64,000 nucleotides of DNA, from assembly GCA_025917655.1 (NCBI GenBank), contig CP084611.1, positions 992,001 to 1,056,000 of the forward strand, read 5' to 3'. The first letter of the stretch is position 1; every line of letters begins with the position of its first letter. The notes under the pieces were generated by a model that made no database searches, was not told where the DNA came from, and saw only the letters and a list, made by a program, of their open reading frames with translations. This DNA is from Chlorella sorokiniana (taxonomy: Eukaryota; Chlorophyta; Trebouxiophyceae; Chlorellales; Chlorellaceae). Position numbers and translations under genes: made by a program. Of this stretch, positions 1 to 14,845 are shown in pieces.

Positions 1-2592
<2,592 letters not shown>

Positions 2593-3663
2593 GGCGTCAG
2601 AATGCCAAGGGTTGCTTGAGAATCCAAGCGCTTACAGACCAAGGTGCAGAGGGCTGCACACACACACTGCCGGCGCCGCCCCTGCTGCCCGCTCTTGCCA
2701 GCTGGCACATCGCAGATTACCATTGCAGCTTCCCAGCCAGGTGCTGATGTTGCTTTGCTTAATTAAGTTTTTGCTGAACTTTGTGCATTAACAAGAAAAG
2801 CACGGCAAGCACACAACGAACACATCGCACAGGGAAGGGCGTGAGCGCGCGTGCGCATGCGCATGATGCAGCGCTTAGCGGCTGCTAATACGCTAAGTCC
2901 TGGGCCACATCGGGCTGCCTAGTTGGCTTCATTGACTGGTTTCTAGCCTGTGTTGTGCAGTGCTGCCGTTTGTCACGGCCGAGGTGCACCTTCATGAATT
3001 CACCTGCTTGAAGCCGCCCGTGGGCGTGGACGCTGCAAGGATGCACCCCACATTGAATGATCGTATTCCTTGATGTCGGCAGGTCTATATAAGTAACAAA
3101 GCATCATTGGCGGGTGGGTTAGGTGTGGTGCAGGGGCCAGAATGATTTCCTGCCCCTGCAAGATGGCCCCTTGTCCTTCTTCATGCAGGCGCCACACGCC
3201 GGGACCCTGTGCCTGTTTCCCCAGTAGCAGCACGTGCTAACTCCCAACATCCACCATTCTCTGCTAGCTCACTTTCAGCAAAATAAAGTCGAAGCTGAGC
3301 TGCGTTCCCGGTGAGTCCCGGGCGGTGTGAAGCTCCTTTTCTGCGTTCCAGCTTCTGTGACAACGCGGTGTAGCGAGGCACTTCGTCCATCCTTGCAACA
3401 GATTTCTCTAGCCAAGTTTGAGGAGTGGAACGTCAGTGTTGACGGGCTGTGGGAGCGCGGGGAGGGGCTTGAGGTGCCTCCCACGGGAGGCGCCCCAATC
3501 CGTTTCGAGCGAACTAGGCCGGGTCTGTAGCTTGCTGGAGGCCAAAGGTGACGCGAGCAGTCGAGTTTGCAGCCTAACCGCGATGTGGCATTGTTGTCGT
3601 GAGGAGCTGTAGGCTACTGAACCCCCCGTCCTTGGGGGCTCCAAACCTCACATCAGTTCTGAG
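2593..3663. other. Intergenic region upstream of galactokinase; possible small minus-strand gene
   Basis: No recognisable gene. A good TATATAAG box lies on the plus strand at about 3086-3093. On the minus strand an ATG at about 3390 opens a polar reading frame (MDEVPRYTALSQKLERRKG) of about 69 codons to 3181, partly overlapping another minus frame, 3233-3000, that contains RPADIKEYDHSMWG. Together they could be exons of a small gene, but I recognise no family and cannot join them with confidence. Confidence 0.2.
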
Positions 3664-4153
3664 GTGGATGGGAGAAGCTGGCGAACAGGGTTGTGCAGCT
3701 TGGGTGCTGCTGCCGCCGCGCCTACTCCAGCGACTATCACCCCACCGGTAGCTGCGACTCTGCCTGGCTCCCTGCCGCCGCCTCTGCGCTGCAGGCTGCG
3801 TGACCCGCCGTCAATGCAAGGCGCGGTTTTGTCAGTGGGGGAACCTCTTTGTCACATGCTGGGACGGCTGAAGGAGCAGGCGCAGCCGCCGCCCAGCTTG
3901 ACGCAGCCAGCGGTAATGGCAGCCTCCTCGCCACTGGGCCGTGGATGCAGTTGGGCGTAGCAGCAGCCCCAAGCCATGAGGCTTCCTGGCCGGTGAGCAT
4001 GGCTGACCAGCTGCACATGCATTGTGTTCTAGTCTCCCCAGCTTAGTTTAAAGGGGTTCTGCATGTCCCCCCCCCCATACACACACACACCCGGGTCCCG
4101 TGCTGTTGCAGGCCACCCTGTCCATCCCCCTGCAGCCCAAGCCGCCCGCGGCC

Positions 4154-6977
4154 ATGTCTGCGCTGGCAAGCCTGGCAGCAGTAGCCGCTGAAAACTCGTG
4201 TTGCGCGGGGGTGAGGCTTGTGGTGAGTTGTGAGGGCTGCCTTTGCTGCTCGCTGGCTTTCAGCCTGCCTGCCAAGCAGCCCGTGAGTCCACATCACAGC
4301 TTCGTGCTGGCAGCCCTTGTCAACATGCATTGGGCCGTGTCTCTGGGTATGCGCTGCAGGAGGAGCCGCATGGCGGCACCAAGGGTGTTGGCGGCGGCAG
4401 AGCGAGGGCCAAGCGATCCGCGCCGCTGCTGGGGTCAGCCCACAGCCCAGCCCCATGCAGCTGGTGGTCAGCGGCAGCGGCAGCATGGTGGGCGATGCAG
4501 ACATGCTGCTGCTGATGCTGTCCCAGCTGCAACAGGGCCAGAGCCTGAGTGTGGCGCCGCTGCCGGCAGCACGGGGACGCGGGCAGGAGGCGCCGGCGGG
4601 CAAGCGTCCGCGGCGGGCGGCAGCGCGGGCGCACTGGCCGTGCTGCAAGCCGAGCACCACGCGGCGGACGAGGGGCCGCAGGCCGCCTTCTCCTCGCTGG
4701 AGGGCCGGCTCTTCAGCATCACGGTGCAGGGCGAGGTGACGCTGGCTGCCGCTCGACAGCCGCCACCTGGACCCACGCTGGCGGCAGCATTTGTGAGGCC
4801 AGAGCCTTCCGATGGCTCGGGCGAGGGCATGGCAGCGAGCAGGGCGCCGACAGCACCCACATGCATGCAGCCCAGAGCCAGCGTGCTGGGCTGCTGCCGC
4901 AGCAGGTGCAGCAGCAGGAGCAGGCTCAGCCTGCACCACAACCGCCACCTCAGCCCCCGCGGGCAAGTGGCTGATGGCGGCGGAGGCCCTCCTGCCGCCG
5001 CCGTTCCTGCAACCGTTGCCGGCTGCCCCTGGCAGCAGGCAGCCCGAGGCTCAGCAGAGGGATGAGGCTCCTGCCATCGGCCTCAGTGGCTCCTCCGACA
5101 TTGCAGCCGCCATCGCCGCAGCGGCCTCAGCGGCGGCCGCGGCAGCCGGCGTGCCAGCAGCCTCAGCGGCCGACGCACTGCAGCAGCTGTCTGGCAACAC
5201 GCCGGCCGCCCCGCGCTCGCCGACCATGGCTCGAACGGCGCCGGCAGCGGCTCTGCCGACGCCGGCGAGTGGGTTGCGGCAGAGGTGGAGGCTGCTGCAC
5301 AGGCAATAGAGGACAGCCGACCTGGTTCGCCCACCGTCAGCGAGGCTGCACTGCTGGGGGTGCTGAAGCAGCCGCACGGTGGCCCTGTGGGACCGCCTCA
5401 GCCTGAAATTCGGGCCCTCGGCGCCAGCAAGGCAGCGCAGCAGGCACGGCGGCGCCCGCTGTCGGCCAGCTGGGCAAGCGCAAGGGGGCATGCCCCCGTT
5501 GTGCCCCGGCTGCGGGCAACCGCCGTTGAGCGAGGAGGACAAGCGCGCGGCGTCGGTGCGGGGGCGGCGCAAGAAGAACGACGACAGCGGTAAGTGGCGG
5601 CGCGGCAGCCAGGCTGCTTCCTGCGCGCCATTGCACACCCTGTCAATGTCGTGCTGCCGAGGGCTCAGCGCTGCGCCTTCCTCCCTCCTCAGCGCTGCGC
5701 CTTCCCCCTCCTGCTCACTCGCCTTCCCGCCTGTGCCGCGCCCCCCTCTCCCAGACCCTCGCAACCGCAAGGCGGAGCTGACCCGCGAGTTCTTGGTGGC
5801 ACACCTGGTGGACGCGCGGTTGAGCCTGCGGGTGTGTGGGTGGTGGGGGCAGTGGGCGGTTGGGGGAAGGGCGGGCAGCTGGGGGCCGGCCTGTTCATTG
5901 TTGGGTGAGCCGAGCTGAGTGCAGGGCGGAGGGTGGCGCCAAACAGGGCTGGCAGCAGCTGGCGACCTCCCATGCCACTTGTCTACATTAGGTCAAAGAA
6001 GGCCCCCCTCCTCTCCATCCCCCGCCCCAGGACATTTGCTTCTATCACGGCCACTGTGCCACCACCGTGTCTCGCGTGGCCAGGCAAGCGTGGGGCCTGT
6101 GCCTGCATGCAGCCCCCCACCCCCACCCCCTGCCAGCCTGTCGCCTGCTGCCAGGCAGACGCCCGCCTGTGCCCCAGCCGCAGCAGGCTGACAGGCACGC
6201 GCCTTGCGCCGCGCCACCGTGCTCGTGCAGGAACCTGGGGATGGAGCTGCCCTCTTGGCGCTCTGAGCGCAAGCAGGAGGCGTCCGTGCCGACGTCGGAG
6301 CCCGCCGCCGGTGCCGCCGTGCGGCCGCCCTCGCCGCCCGACGGCCTGGCCCCGGCAGGCAGCAGCAGCCTGGCGGCGGCTGTGGAGCAGCTGCCGGTGG
6401 TGGCGGTGCTGGGGTGCACGGCGCAGGCGGAGGATGTGGCCAGCGAGGCGCTGCAGGCTTTGGAGGCGGCGGCGCCGCGCCCGCTGGCGGGCTGGGCCTG
6501 CCGACCGTGACTGTGCGCCAGCCACAGCAGGGGCAGCAGCGTGCGCTGCAGTTTGCGGGCGGCGCCGCGCTCAGGCCGCACTCGGTGCTGCAAGCGAGGT
6601 CAGGGGAGGGCGGGGGCAGCGACGCCATGCACCTTGCGGCCACTGTCGTGCAGCGGCTGCCGGCCCCGCCTTCCTTGCCTGCGGAGCCCCCCGTCAGCCG
6701 GTGCGGACGCGGCAACGTTTGCTGGGATGGAGGCAGCCGCACGGTGGCTGGCACCAGCCCCGCTGCCCTTGCAGCAGGAGACCCCGGGGGCGGGTGGAGA
6801 GGGCGCACCGGGCCCCCGCTGCGGCCCATCCCGGTGCGTGCATCAGCACCCATCGACCTGAGCGAAGCAGCGCCGAATGCAGCCGCTGCAGTCGCAGAGG
6901 AACCTGAGACTGGTGCTGCTGCAGCGACGGGAGGCGTGGCAGCATCACCCCCACTCGTTCAGGCCACGCAGGCCTAG
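4154..6977 (+). CDS. Unrecognised Ala/Gln/Pro-rich protein with a CPGCG motif
   Basis: Function unknown. The coding signal runs from an ATG at 4154 (MSALASLAAVAAENSCC) to a TAG at 6975-6977, through several exons that change frame. An upstream exon around 3850-3991, ending at a GTGAGC donor, splices in phase to 4113 and may hold the true start. Recognisable stretches are LVVSGSGSMVGDADMLLLML (4460-4520), AFSSLEGRLFSITVQG (4687-4735), Gln/Pro-rich LLPQQVQQQEQAQPAP (4895-4940), poly-Ala (5100-5150), and a basic segment with a single CxxC, LCPGCGQPPLSEEDKRAA (5500-5550). The basic segment joins in phase, across an intron from 5590 to about 5755, to DPRNRKAELTREFLVAHL. A later exon reads DICFYHGHCATT (about 6031-6066). 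The basic Cys-containing part could be a nucleic-acid-binding module, but I match it to no named family. One-base slips make the exact protein unreliable. Confidence 0.4.
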
Positions 6978-7310
6978 CGTATGGGGAGGCCGAGTCGCAG
7001 CCAGCAGCAGGGGGCTAGCTGACGTATCTGGCGGCCATCTCGCCCACCTTTTGTTGATCTCAACGTATGCCGCATCTGCAGACTACACATGTCACCCGTG
7101 CCCCAGGAAAGGGCAGTTTTCTGGCTTGTGAGCCCTTTTAGTTGCCTCCAGCATTTGTTTCTTTGATTAATCCCTCCATTGTGTCACCCACATGCTTGGC
7201 CCTGTGTTTTGAAGCGACGGTTGCCGCCAACAACAGCTTACTGCGCTGTAAAACAGGCCGCGATCTGGTCTTGCAGGCAGCCAAGCCGTGGGTGGCTTCC
7301 GGCGCGACGC
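6978..7310. other. Convergent intergenic region between the unknown gene and CCDA
   Basis: The 3' flanks of a plus-strand and a minus-strand gene meet here. Base composition is less GC-rich than in the flanking exons. I see no further gene. Confidence 0.5.
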
Positions 7311-8660
7311 TCAAGCGGGGACGAGGCGCGACAGCAAGCCGTACGTTCCGCCCGCAAGCAGCAGCACGCCGCTGGCGGGGGTCACCCAAGTGCTCCACTG
7401 CCGCACGCTGAGGATGCGCTGCAGCGCGCCCGTGAACAGCGCCGCGGCCAGCAGCGGCGCCACGTAGCCCAGCGTGTAGGCAAAGAGCAGCGCGCCCCCT
7501 GCACACGGCACGGCAGGGGGCGGTGTGCGGCGGCGCCTCCAGCTGCTGCATGCGGTGCCTGGTAGCCGCAACATGCTTCCCCGGGAACACCACAGTGTGC
7601 GTGCTGGGAGGGCGGCACTGGCGGGCGGCGCACCTGTCAGGGGGTCGCGCGTGGTGCTGACGTAGGCCAGCAGGGTGGCCAGGATGGGGGTGCTGCATGG
7701 GCTGGCGGCCAGCGCAAAGGTCAGGCCTGGAGGCGGGCAGGGGCGGGGGCGGGGGGGCGCAGGCATGTGGAGTCTTTGGGTGGAGGATCAGAGTGTCCCC
7801 GCCCCAAAGGGGGCACGACAGGCAGGAGCCAGCTTGCCGGACGGCAACCCAGCATGGGCGGTTCGCAGCGCTTGGGCGACCAGCGGGACCACCACCCGCC
7901 CCCCGCCTGCGCTCCCACCCGCAAGGTATGCCTGCGCCGCTGGCGGCACCCCAGCTGCCGCACGTCCAGGTCCAGGGAGGGCAGGCGCAGGGGCAGGACC
8001 TCCAGCAGGTTGAGGCCCATGGCCACCGCCACCAAGCTCACCGCCACAGGCAGCCCGTCGCCAATCTGGGCGGGCCAGCGGTGCGCAGGCAGCCGTGGCA
8101 CACAGCAGATGCCGGGGGCGGGAGCGGCAGGGGTGGGCAGCAGCTGCAAGCATCGTTCGAAGCAGCAGCCTTCCACAGGCGCCGTCGGCGGAGAGGTGGC
8201 GGCGGCCCACCTGCCCGTACGCGCCGCCGAGCAGCGAGGAGGCCACGCCCAGCGCGGCCAGCGTGGTTGCCAGCCCCGCTGAGAAGGCGCCCGCCCGCAG
8301 CAGCAGGCCGGCGTCCGCGCTGCCGGCGCTGCTGCTGCCAGAGTATCCACCAATGTAGCCGATAGTGAGGGGCAGCACGCTGAGGGTGCAGGGCGACAGG
8401 CTGGTCAGCAGGCCGGCACCAAGCACGATGGCAAAGCTGAGGGGCGTCAAGCCGGTCAGCTGCTGCGCAACGATGTCGTTGGTGGAGTTGATCAGCTCAA
8501 AGAGCCCGGTGGACGATAGCTGGAACAGGGGCTGCACAGCGGACGCGGCGGTGGAACCAGAAGGCGCAGCCGCCGCTCCAGCCGCTGCCATCGAGCTCTC
8601 CCACAGCAGGGGCGCATCAAGGAACACATCGCCGCCAGCGATCGCTGATGTGCTGATCAT
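7311..8660 (-). CDS. CCDA: Thylakoid cytochrome c biogenesis protein CCDA
   Basis: A polytopic membrane thiol-disulfide transporter that carries reducing power across the thylakoid membrane for cytochrome c6/f haem attachment (CcdA/DsbD family). Spliced order: [20 protein letters not shown] (first conserved Cys), [60 protein letters not shown] (second conserved Cys), [37 protein letters not shown] and stop at 7311. Exons are about 8660-8223, 8070-7930, 7725-7634 and 7500-7311; junctions GAYGQ|IGDGLP, YLAG|LTF and PLTG|GALLF are in phase. One base appears missing in the C4 run at 7949-7952 (VRQLG then [11 protein letters not shown]). The ATG at 8660 precedes a 90-residue Ala/Ser-rich leader consistent with a plastid transit peptide; an upstream non-coding or leader exon cannot be excluded. 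Confidence 0.95.
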
Positions 8661-9207
8661 GGGAGGGCGACAGGAGGGGCGACCTGGGCGTCTGCTGGGC
8701 GCATGGGAGGAGCCAGGCCCCGCGCCACCTTCGTGCAAGTATTGCAGGCCATGCTTTGTGCTGAAATGCGCTGTGACCAACGAAAGACTGCTCGCGATAG
8801 CCCCTTGCTAAAATATCTTTCAGGCCAAGCGATGTGGCGGCGGCAGGCTCCAGCGGTGGAGGAGGATCACGAGCGAAGCATACGAGTTGATTTCATGCTC
8901 CTTGCATGATCAGTTGTTTCACTTGGCGCATAGCATAGTAAGGCGGCATGTGCTTGGCACGATGCAATCCCAGCCGCACCCCTGTCACCCCCAGGGGCCC
9001 AACCGGGCAGCCCCGACAGATGCGCCCTTCTGGCGCCAGGTGGATGTGGGAACCAGGGCGCGTCGCCCGCGTTGTTTCGATGCCCCTTGACAAAATTCAA
9101 GATGGCCTCACTATCAATTTGCCGTCAACCAGCCCTTATGATCATACCTTAACGCTTGACCACCGCTTTCCGGCCAGGCGGGCTTTGGACAGTCAGCTTT
9201 CGCTTCT
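8661..9207. promoter_or_regulatory. Divergent intergenic region between CCDA and the LRRIQ1-like gene
   Basis: About 550 bp separate two diverging start codons, so both promoters must lie here unless a 5' exon of CCDA extends into it. I see no clear TATA box and no convincing coding sequence. Confidence 0.4.
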
Positions 9208-12200
9208 ATGGACCACAATGGTGCAGCTGAAACCGAAACCGAGTCCTTGGACGACCGACTGAAGCGCTTGGTGCAGCGGCGGCGAGGCGGGGTTGGGGAG
9301 CTTTTGGCCTCTAGCTCGGACGAAGAGGCAGAGCCTCGCTCATCCCAGTGGGGCGGAGCGGTCCAGGCATTCAAACAGTACCTTGAGCAGCGTGCCGCTG
9401 CTCTGGCACCGGTTGACAGCGGTTGCGCAGCCCCGGCGGAGGAATCGCGGCTGCCATGCCAACTGTCCAGCAGCAGTGACACGATCTCTCCCGATGGCTG
9501 CCCATCATCCACAAAAAGCCTGCCAGATGCAAGGCCATCAGCTCAACTGGACAGGGAACAGTCTCCTTGCCAGCATGCGGATGTGCCTGCAGGTCTCAAC
9601 AACCTGCCACCAACCGCACAGCGGATGCTAGCCGGTGACGAGGGCGTTTCAAGCGAGTCACTGCAGGATGAAAGCCTCCAGCAAGCCGCGGTGGTTGATG
9701 CCGCCGTTACACTGCACTCGTGCAAAGCAGAGGTACAGCAATAGGCGTTCATCTGCATGATAGTAATGCATTGGCCAACTGTTGCTCCTCGCTTGGCACA
9801 TGTGCAGGTGCAGGCAAGCCCCTCCACTCTGGACGCTTTGCTGCTGCGGCAAGCCGCTGCTGCCGAGGAGCGGGAGCGTTTGCGATTAGAGCACGAGGCT
9901 CAGCTGCAGCGCGTGCAGCTGGCACATGCACAGCATCACATGGCGGCATGTAAGCTGTTGACTTGATTTGTTCCATGTGCAGCGTCGGCAACAGTCTTTC
10001 TGCTGGACAGAGCACACCCTGCGGAGAACGCGCGGCCGTACCCCTTGCTTGCGCCACCCTCGTGCAGGGCGCATCCAGCGAGGCTGGCACCTCTTCCTAA
10101 TAAGCCCTGCCCGCGTGCGCGCAGTGTCAGCGGTCACACGAATCCAGGCCGCCTGGCGCGGCGCAGCCTCCCGGAAGCGCACCGCCGTGCTGCTGCAGCG
10201 CGCGAGGCAGCAGCGGGAGCTGCTGGCTCAGCTGCACGTCGCCTTGAGAGCGAAGCAGCTGCGCCAGGCGGAAAGCGTGGCTGCACAGCTGGCAGGCGAG
10301 GGCTGCGGTGTCGATGTGGGACGGATGGTGGCGGAACTGGAGCGTCAAGCCGCCGCGGCCAGCCAGGCTCTGCGCAACGCTGCTGCGCGGGGAGATGCTG
10401 CTGAGTACAGCGCTGCCGCTGCAGCAGCTGGCCAGTATGCAGACATGGAAGGACAGCTGCAGGAGGCAGCAGCCGCATTCCGGGGCCGTGCAGCGGCAGC
10501 TGAGCGAGCTGTCAACGAGGCACTGGAAGGTGTGTCTGCCGCAGTCAGGGCCCTTTCCCGACCCTTGCATGGTCCTGTTCGTGTACTGCCTGTTGCCCTA
10601 GCACCTTTTCCCGTTTGTTTTGGCCTGCAGGGGCGCCGGTCAGCCAGCTGAAGGAGGCTGCGTCGGCGGCCGCGCTGCTGGGAGCGGATGCGGCGTGGCT
10701 GAGCCAGGCATTGCAGCAGGCGCAGGAGCGGGACCGCCGCACATCCGACGCGTTGCGGGCGGCAGTTGCAGGCACGCCCTTCAGCTCAGACGCGTTCAGC
10801 AGCTGCCTGCAGCAGGCGGAGCGGAGCGGCCTGCACGCTGACGTGGCCCGAGCTCAGCATGCCCTGCAGCAGCGCAAGCACCGCGCTGCTGCAGAGCTGC
10901 TTGCGCTTGCCCCCACTGCTGCTGCCACTGCTGTGGAGGCCGCCTGTCGGGCGCCGCCCAGCTGGGGCTGGTGTCGGAGGCTGAGGCTGCGCTGGCAGGT
11001 CTGAAGGAGCGGCAGGCGGCGGCGGGGAGCGCTTGCAGCTAGCCTCCCGCTCTGGCTCCCTGCAAGAGTTCTCCGCAGCGGCTGCTGAAGCGGACCGGCT
11101 TCAGGTCAGCCCAGATCTGCTGCGTGCGTGCCAGGAGCAGCTGAGGCAGCGGCAGCAGCAGGCGGAGGATCAGCTTCGCGAGGCAAGCAGACGGGGGACC
11201 TGGCAGCGGTGCGGCGGCAGTGCCGGGCGGCTCTGCTGCTAGGCATGCAGGCTGCCGTGGAAGCTGCGCAACAAGAGCTGCAATTCCACCGGCAGGAGGC
11301 AGCAGCCCAGCTGGCCTCCAGCACGCAAGGGGCGTGCCAGGCTGCAGGCCTGCCGGGAGATGCTGGTGCGCTGCCACCCAGCTCCGACGACGCCGCCCGC
11401 GCCGTGCATCTACGTGGCTTGGCGCTCTGCGTAGACCATCTGGCACAAGCTCTTTCGGAAGCTGGCGCCTCCGCGGCGCTGGCCCGCGCCCTCGATCAGC
11501 CCGCTGCCTGGCCTGCGGAGCTGCGGCGCTGGCTGGCAGACGCCCGCAGGGCTGCAGAGCTGGAGTTGGACGCGGCAGTGGCACAGGCGGTTGCCGTCCT
11601 TGCTTTCCACCTTCGAGCTCTGCAGGCTTGTGTGCGGGTGCAGGTGGCACCTGTTGAGGCAGGGCTGGTAGGTGACAGGCAGCAGCAGCGACAGCAGTCC
11701 AGCCGCGCCCTGCTGGCTGGTTACGACCAGTGGCAGGCTCTGCAGCAAGGGATGCTTCCTCTGGTGGAGGAAGCTGCACAGGCACCAGCAGCAGGGGGTG
11801 AGGAGGGCGTCGCCAGCGGTGATGTTGCCACGTTGAATTTGGGCGCTCTCAGCTTAAATGCTTTGGAGCAAGCAGCCTTTGGAGCCCTGGCCCCGCCTCT
11901 AGCTGGCCTGCCTCCGCCTGCGCCCCTGGCGGCCCTGCAGCACCTGAACCTGTCTGGCAAGGGCCTCACCTCGGCCGCCCTGGCAGCTGCAGGCCTGCCT
12001 GCCGGGCGCCGCACCTGACTGCGCTTCAGCTGGCGCACAACCGGCTGGCCGACACGTCCAGTTGGATGGGCCCGCTGCCCAGCCTGCTGCACCTGGACTT
12101 GGCTGGCAACCGCCTGGACAGCCTGGACGGCCTGGCTGGGGCAGCCCCGCTGCTGCATACCCTGGATGTGTCCAACAACTTGATCGCCGCCCTCCCCTCC

Positions 12201-14340
12201 ACCCTGCACCTGGCCCTGCTGCGGCAGCTGCGCCTGGGGGCAACCCCCTCGGCAGCGGCGGCACGCCCGCCTGGCCCTGGATGCCCAGCCTGCAGGGCCT
12301 CCACTTGGAGGGCTGCCAGCTCAGCGGCCTGGCGCCCATGGAGGCAAGGCGGGGCTGGCTGGGTCGTACTGCGTTCCACCGCGCACCCATGCATCAACGG
12401 ATGCGACTCACTTCCAGTGCCCTGCTCGACATGATGCAGGGCTTCCACTTCCTGACGCTGCTGGACCTTTCCCAAAACCACTTTACCAGCCTGAACAGCG
12501 TGCTTGCCAGCCTGCAGCCGTTGGGCAGCTGCCTGCGCCACCTGTGCCTAGAGCACGCGGGGCAGCAGCGGGGGCTTGGAAGAGAGAGGCAGTGCTGAGT
12601 GCCCTGCCTTGCTTAGAGCATCTGGATGGCGACGTCGGCAGCCTTCGAAACAGACCGCCAGGCTGGCAGGGGGCGCAGCAGTGGCGGCACCAGGCTGTAG
12701 CCCCACCATTCCATGGCAGCGGTGAGGAGTGGGAGGCCCAAACGCTTCTGTGGGCCCTGGACAAGCCAGGTGCCGTGGGAATGGCACACCGCGCACATTG
12801 GCAGCAGGAGGCGCTGCGAGCCATGGCGTCGGGGCAGCAGTGCCAGGAGCAGGAGGGGAGCGGCAGTGTGGATTGCTGCAACCCTCCAGGTGCAGGGATG
12901 GCGCTTGGTTTGACAGCCTTGCGGCAGGCAGCAGCAGCAAGCACGCATCCTTCCTCCACAGATTTTCAGGGGCAGGAACAAGCGCAAAGCAGTGCCGAGG
13001 TGCTGCGGGGCGCTCAGCGACGCTTCCTGCTCCTGGCTGGCGGCGTGGGCTTCAAGGACTTGGCGCTGCTGAATGTGGCTCACTACCAGCGCCTCCTGAA
13101 CCAGCTGGACGAGGCTGCCAGTGTTGTTCAAACAGCCTGGCGGGGCCATGCTGCTCGCCTCCTGCGCATGCGGCTGGTGGAAGCGCTGCAGGCGACTCGG
13201 CACGCAGCTGCCGCTGCCCGCATCCAGGCCGTGTGGCGCGGCTGGATCTGCCGTTGGCTGCGCCACGCGTGGGTGCAGCGGCGGCTGGCTGGCTGGCGGC
13301 TGGAGTGGCAAGAAGCGCAGGAGCTTGTGCTACGTCACCGCCAGGACTGTGCGGCGACCTGCGTGCAGGTGGGAAGCCTGCATGCGCATAGGCTTGGCAA
13401 GGGCAGACCCACATGCTTTCCAACCCATGTCGTGTCACAGGCTGCCTGGCGCGGGTGGTGGGTGCGCCGCCAGGTGAAGCGGGCGCACGAGGCGGCGCTG
13501 CACCTCTGCCAGCTGGCAGGGCGGCACAGCACTTGCGACGGCCTGGAGCCTGACTGCTGCCCCTCGCTGTCCAGCCTGGGCCTGGGGGAACTGCTGCAAG
13601 CAGGCGGCGAGGCCCTGCTCAACATCCCAGAGGTGCTTCAGCCCGGTCTGGCCTTGCCCCTGCTGCGGGAAGCCCAGGCCCCTGCAGCGGCGTACGAGGG
13701 CTGCACCGGGATCCTGGAGTCGATGCCTGCAGCAGCAGCGGCCCAGCAGCACAGCGACGAGCTGCCAGGTGGCGAGGGCCAGCCCAGCGAGAGCGCCATG
13801 AGCCGCGTCGCAGCAGAGGAGGGCGCCTGGTGCTTCTCAAACCCCGCCACAGCCGCTGCCTTTGCGGCGCTCCAGCAGAGACGGCAGGCCCCGTTGCGAC
13901 GGCAGGAGGCAGAGAAGCGGAGGGCCAGCCCGTGGCAGCGTCTGGAGCGGTTCCACGGCAAGCACCGTGCGGCGGCCAGCAGGCGCAGCATGGCCACCGC
14001 GGCCAGCGACGGCGGCACAGGCGACGAGTCCGGCTGGCAACTTCCTGCCTTGCACCCGTCTGCAGGCAGCCTTGAGGTTGCCAGAGGCCAGAAGCAGCAG
14101 GTGCCTGCAAGGGCCACGATGCGCACCTCCGTGAGGAAGGCTGCACTGGATCAGGAAGCTGGCCAGCGACGGTGGGAAGAGAGTGCGGCGGCAGCCAGCG
14201 CGCCATGGCTAGCTCTGTGCAGCCCAGGCTCATGCACTTCCCCAGCCAATGAATCTCCTCCCGCAAGTAACCAACTCGCTCAGTCTCTGCTGGAAGTTCA
14301 TCCAGCAGGTGAAAAGTGGCCGTGGCCAGATATTCTCTAG
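9208..14340 (+). CDS. IQ-motif and leucine-rich-repeat protein, LRRIQ1-like
   Basis: A large probable calmodulin-binding scaffold. The start is the ATG at 9208 (MDHNGAAETETESLDDRLK) and the stop is at 14340. Order of parts: acidic/Ser-rich N-terminus; a heptad-like Gln/Glu-rich segment (9808-9950); an IQ motif IQAAWRGAASRKR (about 10140-10178); a long Ala/Gln-rich helical region (10200-11830); leucine-rich repeats such as LQHLNLSGKGL, LLHLDLAGNRLDSLDGL and LHTLDVSNNLIAALPS (11935-12210), then FLTLLDLSQNHFTSL (12450-12495); a run of three IQ motifs, VVQTAWRGHAARL, IQAVWRGWICRW and AAWRGWWVRRQ (13125-13475); and a C-terminal EGAWCFSNPATAAAF segment (13819-13863). The order IQ, LRR, IQ cluster, Trp-containing C-terminal motif is that of LRRIQ1, a protein linked in animals to cilia. 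One base seems missing at the G3 run 12004-12006. Intron junctions near 9950 and in the helical region are approximate. Confidence 0.75.
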
Positions 14341-14452
14341 CTGCCGTTGTTGCTGCCGCTCACTGCCTCCTTTTGCATTACCAGAAATCCCGCACATTGC
14401 CGCTAGTTGTGGTGTTATCAGTGGTGATCAAGCATGTATTGATGGAAAAGAT

Positions 14453-14845
14453 TTATTCGATTGTCCACAACAATGAGGAAGCTGGTGCGTGGCAGTCAGA
14501 GTGGCACCAGCACACAGGTGCATTTGGCGGCACATGCGCATCGCTGCAGGAGCACCCGCCAATCGCATCCTCCTGTATCAAATCAAGCCTCTCTTTGTCA
14601 AGCGTCCTGTTGAGTAGTTCAGCGTATTGTTGGGAAAACGCCGGCAGCGAGGTCTCCTGAAGTTCCTTCAATCCAGCTGCTCGTGTGCGTCTTCGTCGCG
14701 GCTATTCACACTGTCGCGAGGCCCCGTCCCTCTATGAAGTCTCCGCAACCCGCCCAACTCTGAGCCCTCCTTCTGGTGAGGCTGCAGACGAGCCCTGTTC
14801 AATGCTTGGAAAGACGATGCGTATGCATGCGTGGTCTAGAAGCAG
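14453..14845 (-). CDS. Candidate small minus-strand exon, tail to tail with the LRRIQ1-like gene
   Basis: After a TTCTAG acceptor-like site at about 14835, a polar frame runs ALNRARLQPHQKEGSELGG then DSVNSRDEDAHEQLD. If one T is restored near 14673 it continues LKELQETSLPAFSQQYAELL, then NRTLDKERLDLIQEDAIGG, with a stop near 14453. Composition and helical pattern look like protein, and the slip is of the same kind seen in known genes here. No start codon or upstream exon is identified and I recognise no family. Confidence 0.3.

Noticed and set aside
6993-7131. Short plus-strand frame after the unknown gene stop
   Set aside because: It starts downstream of a good stop, has no domain, and lies in a convergent 3' region.
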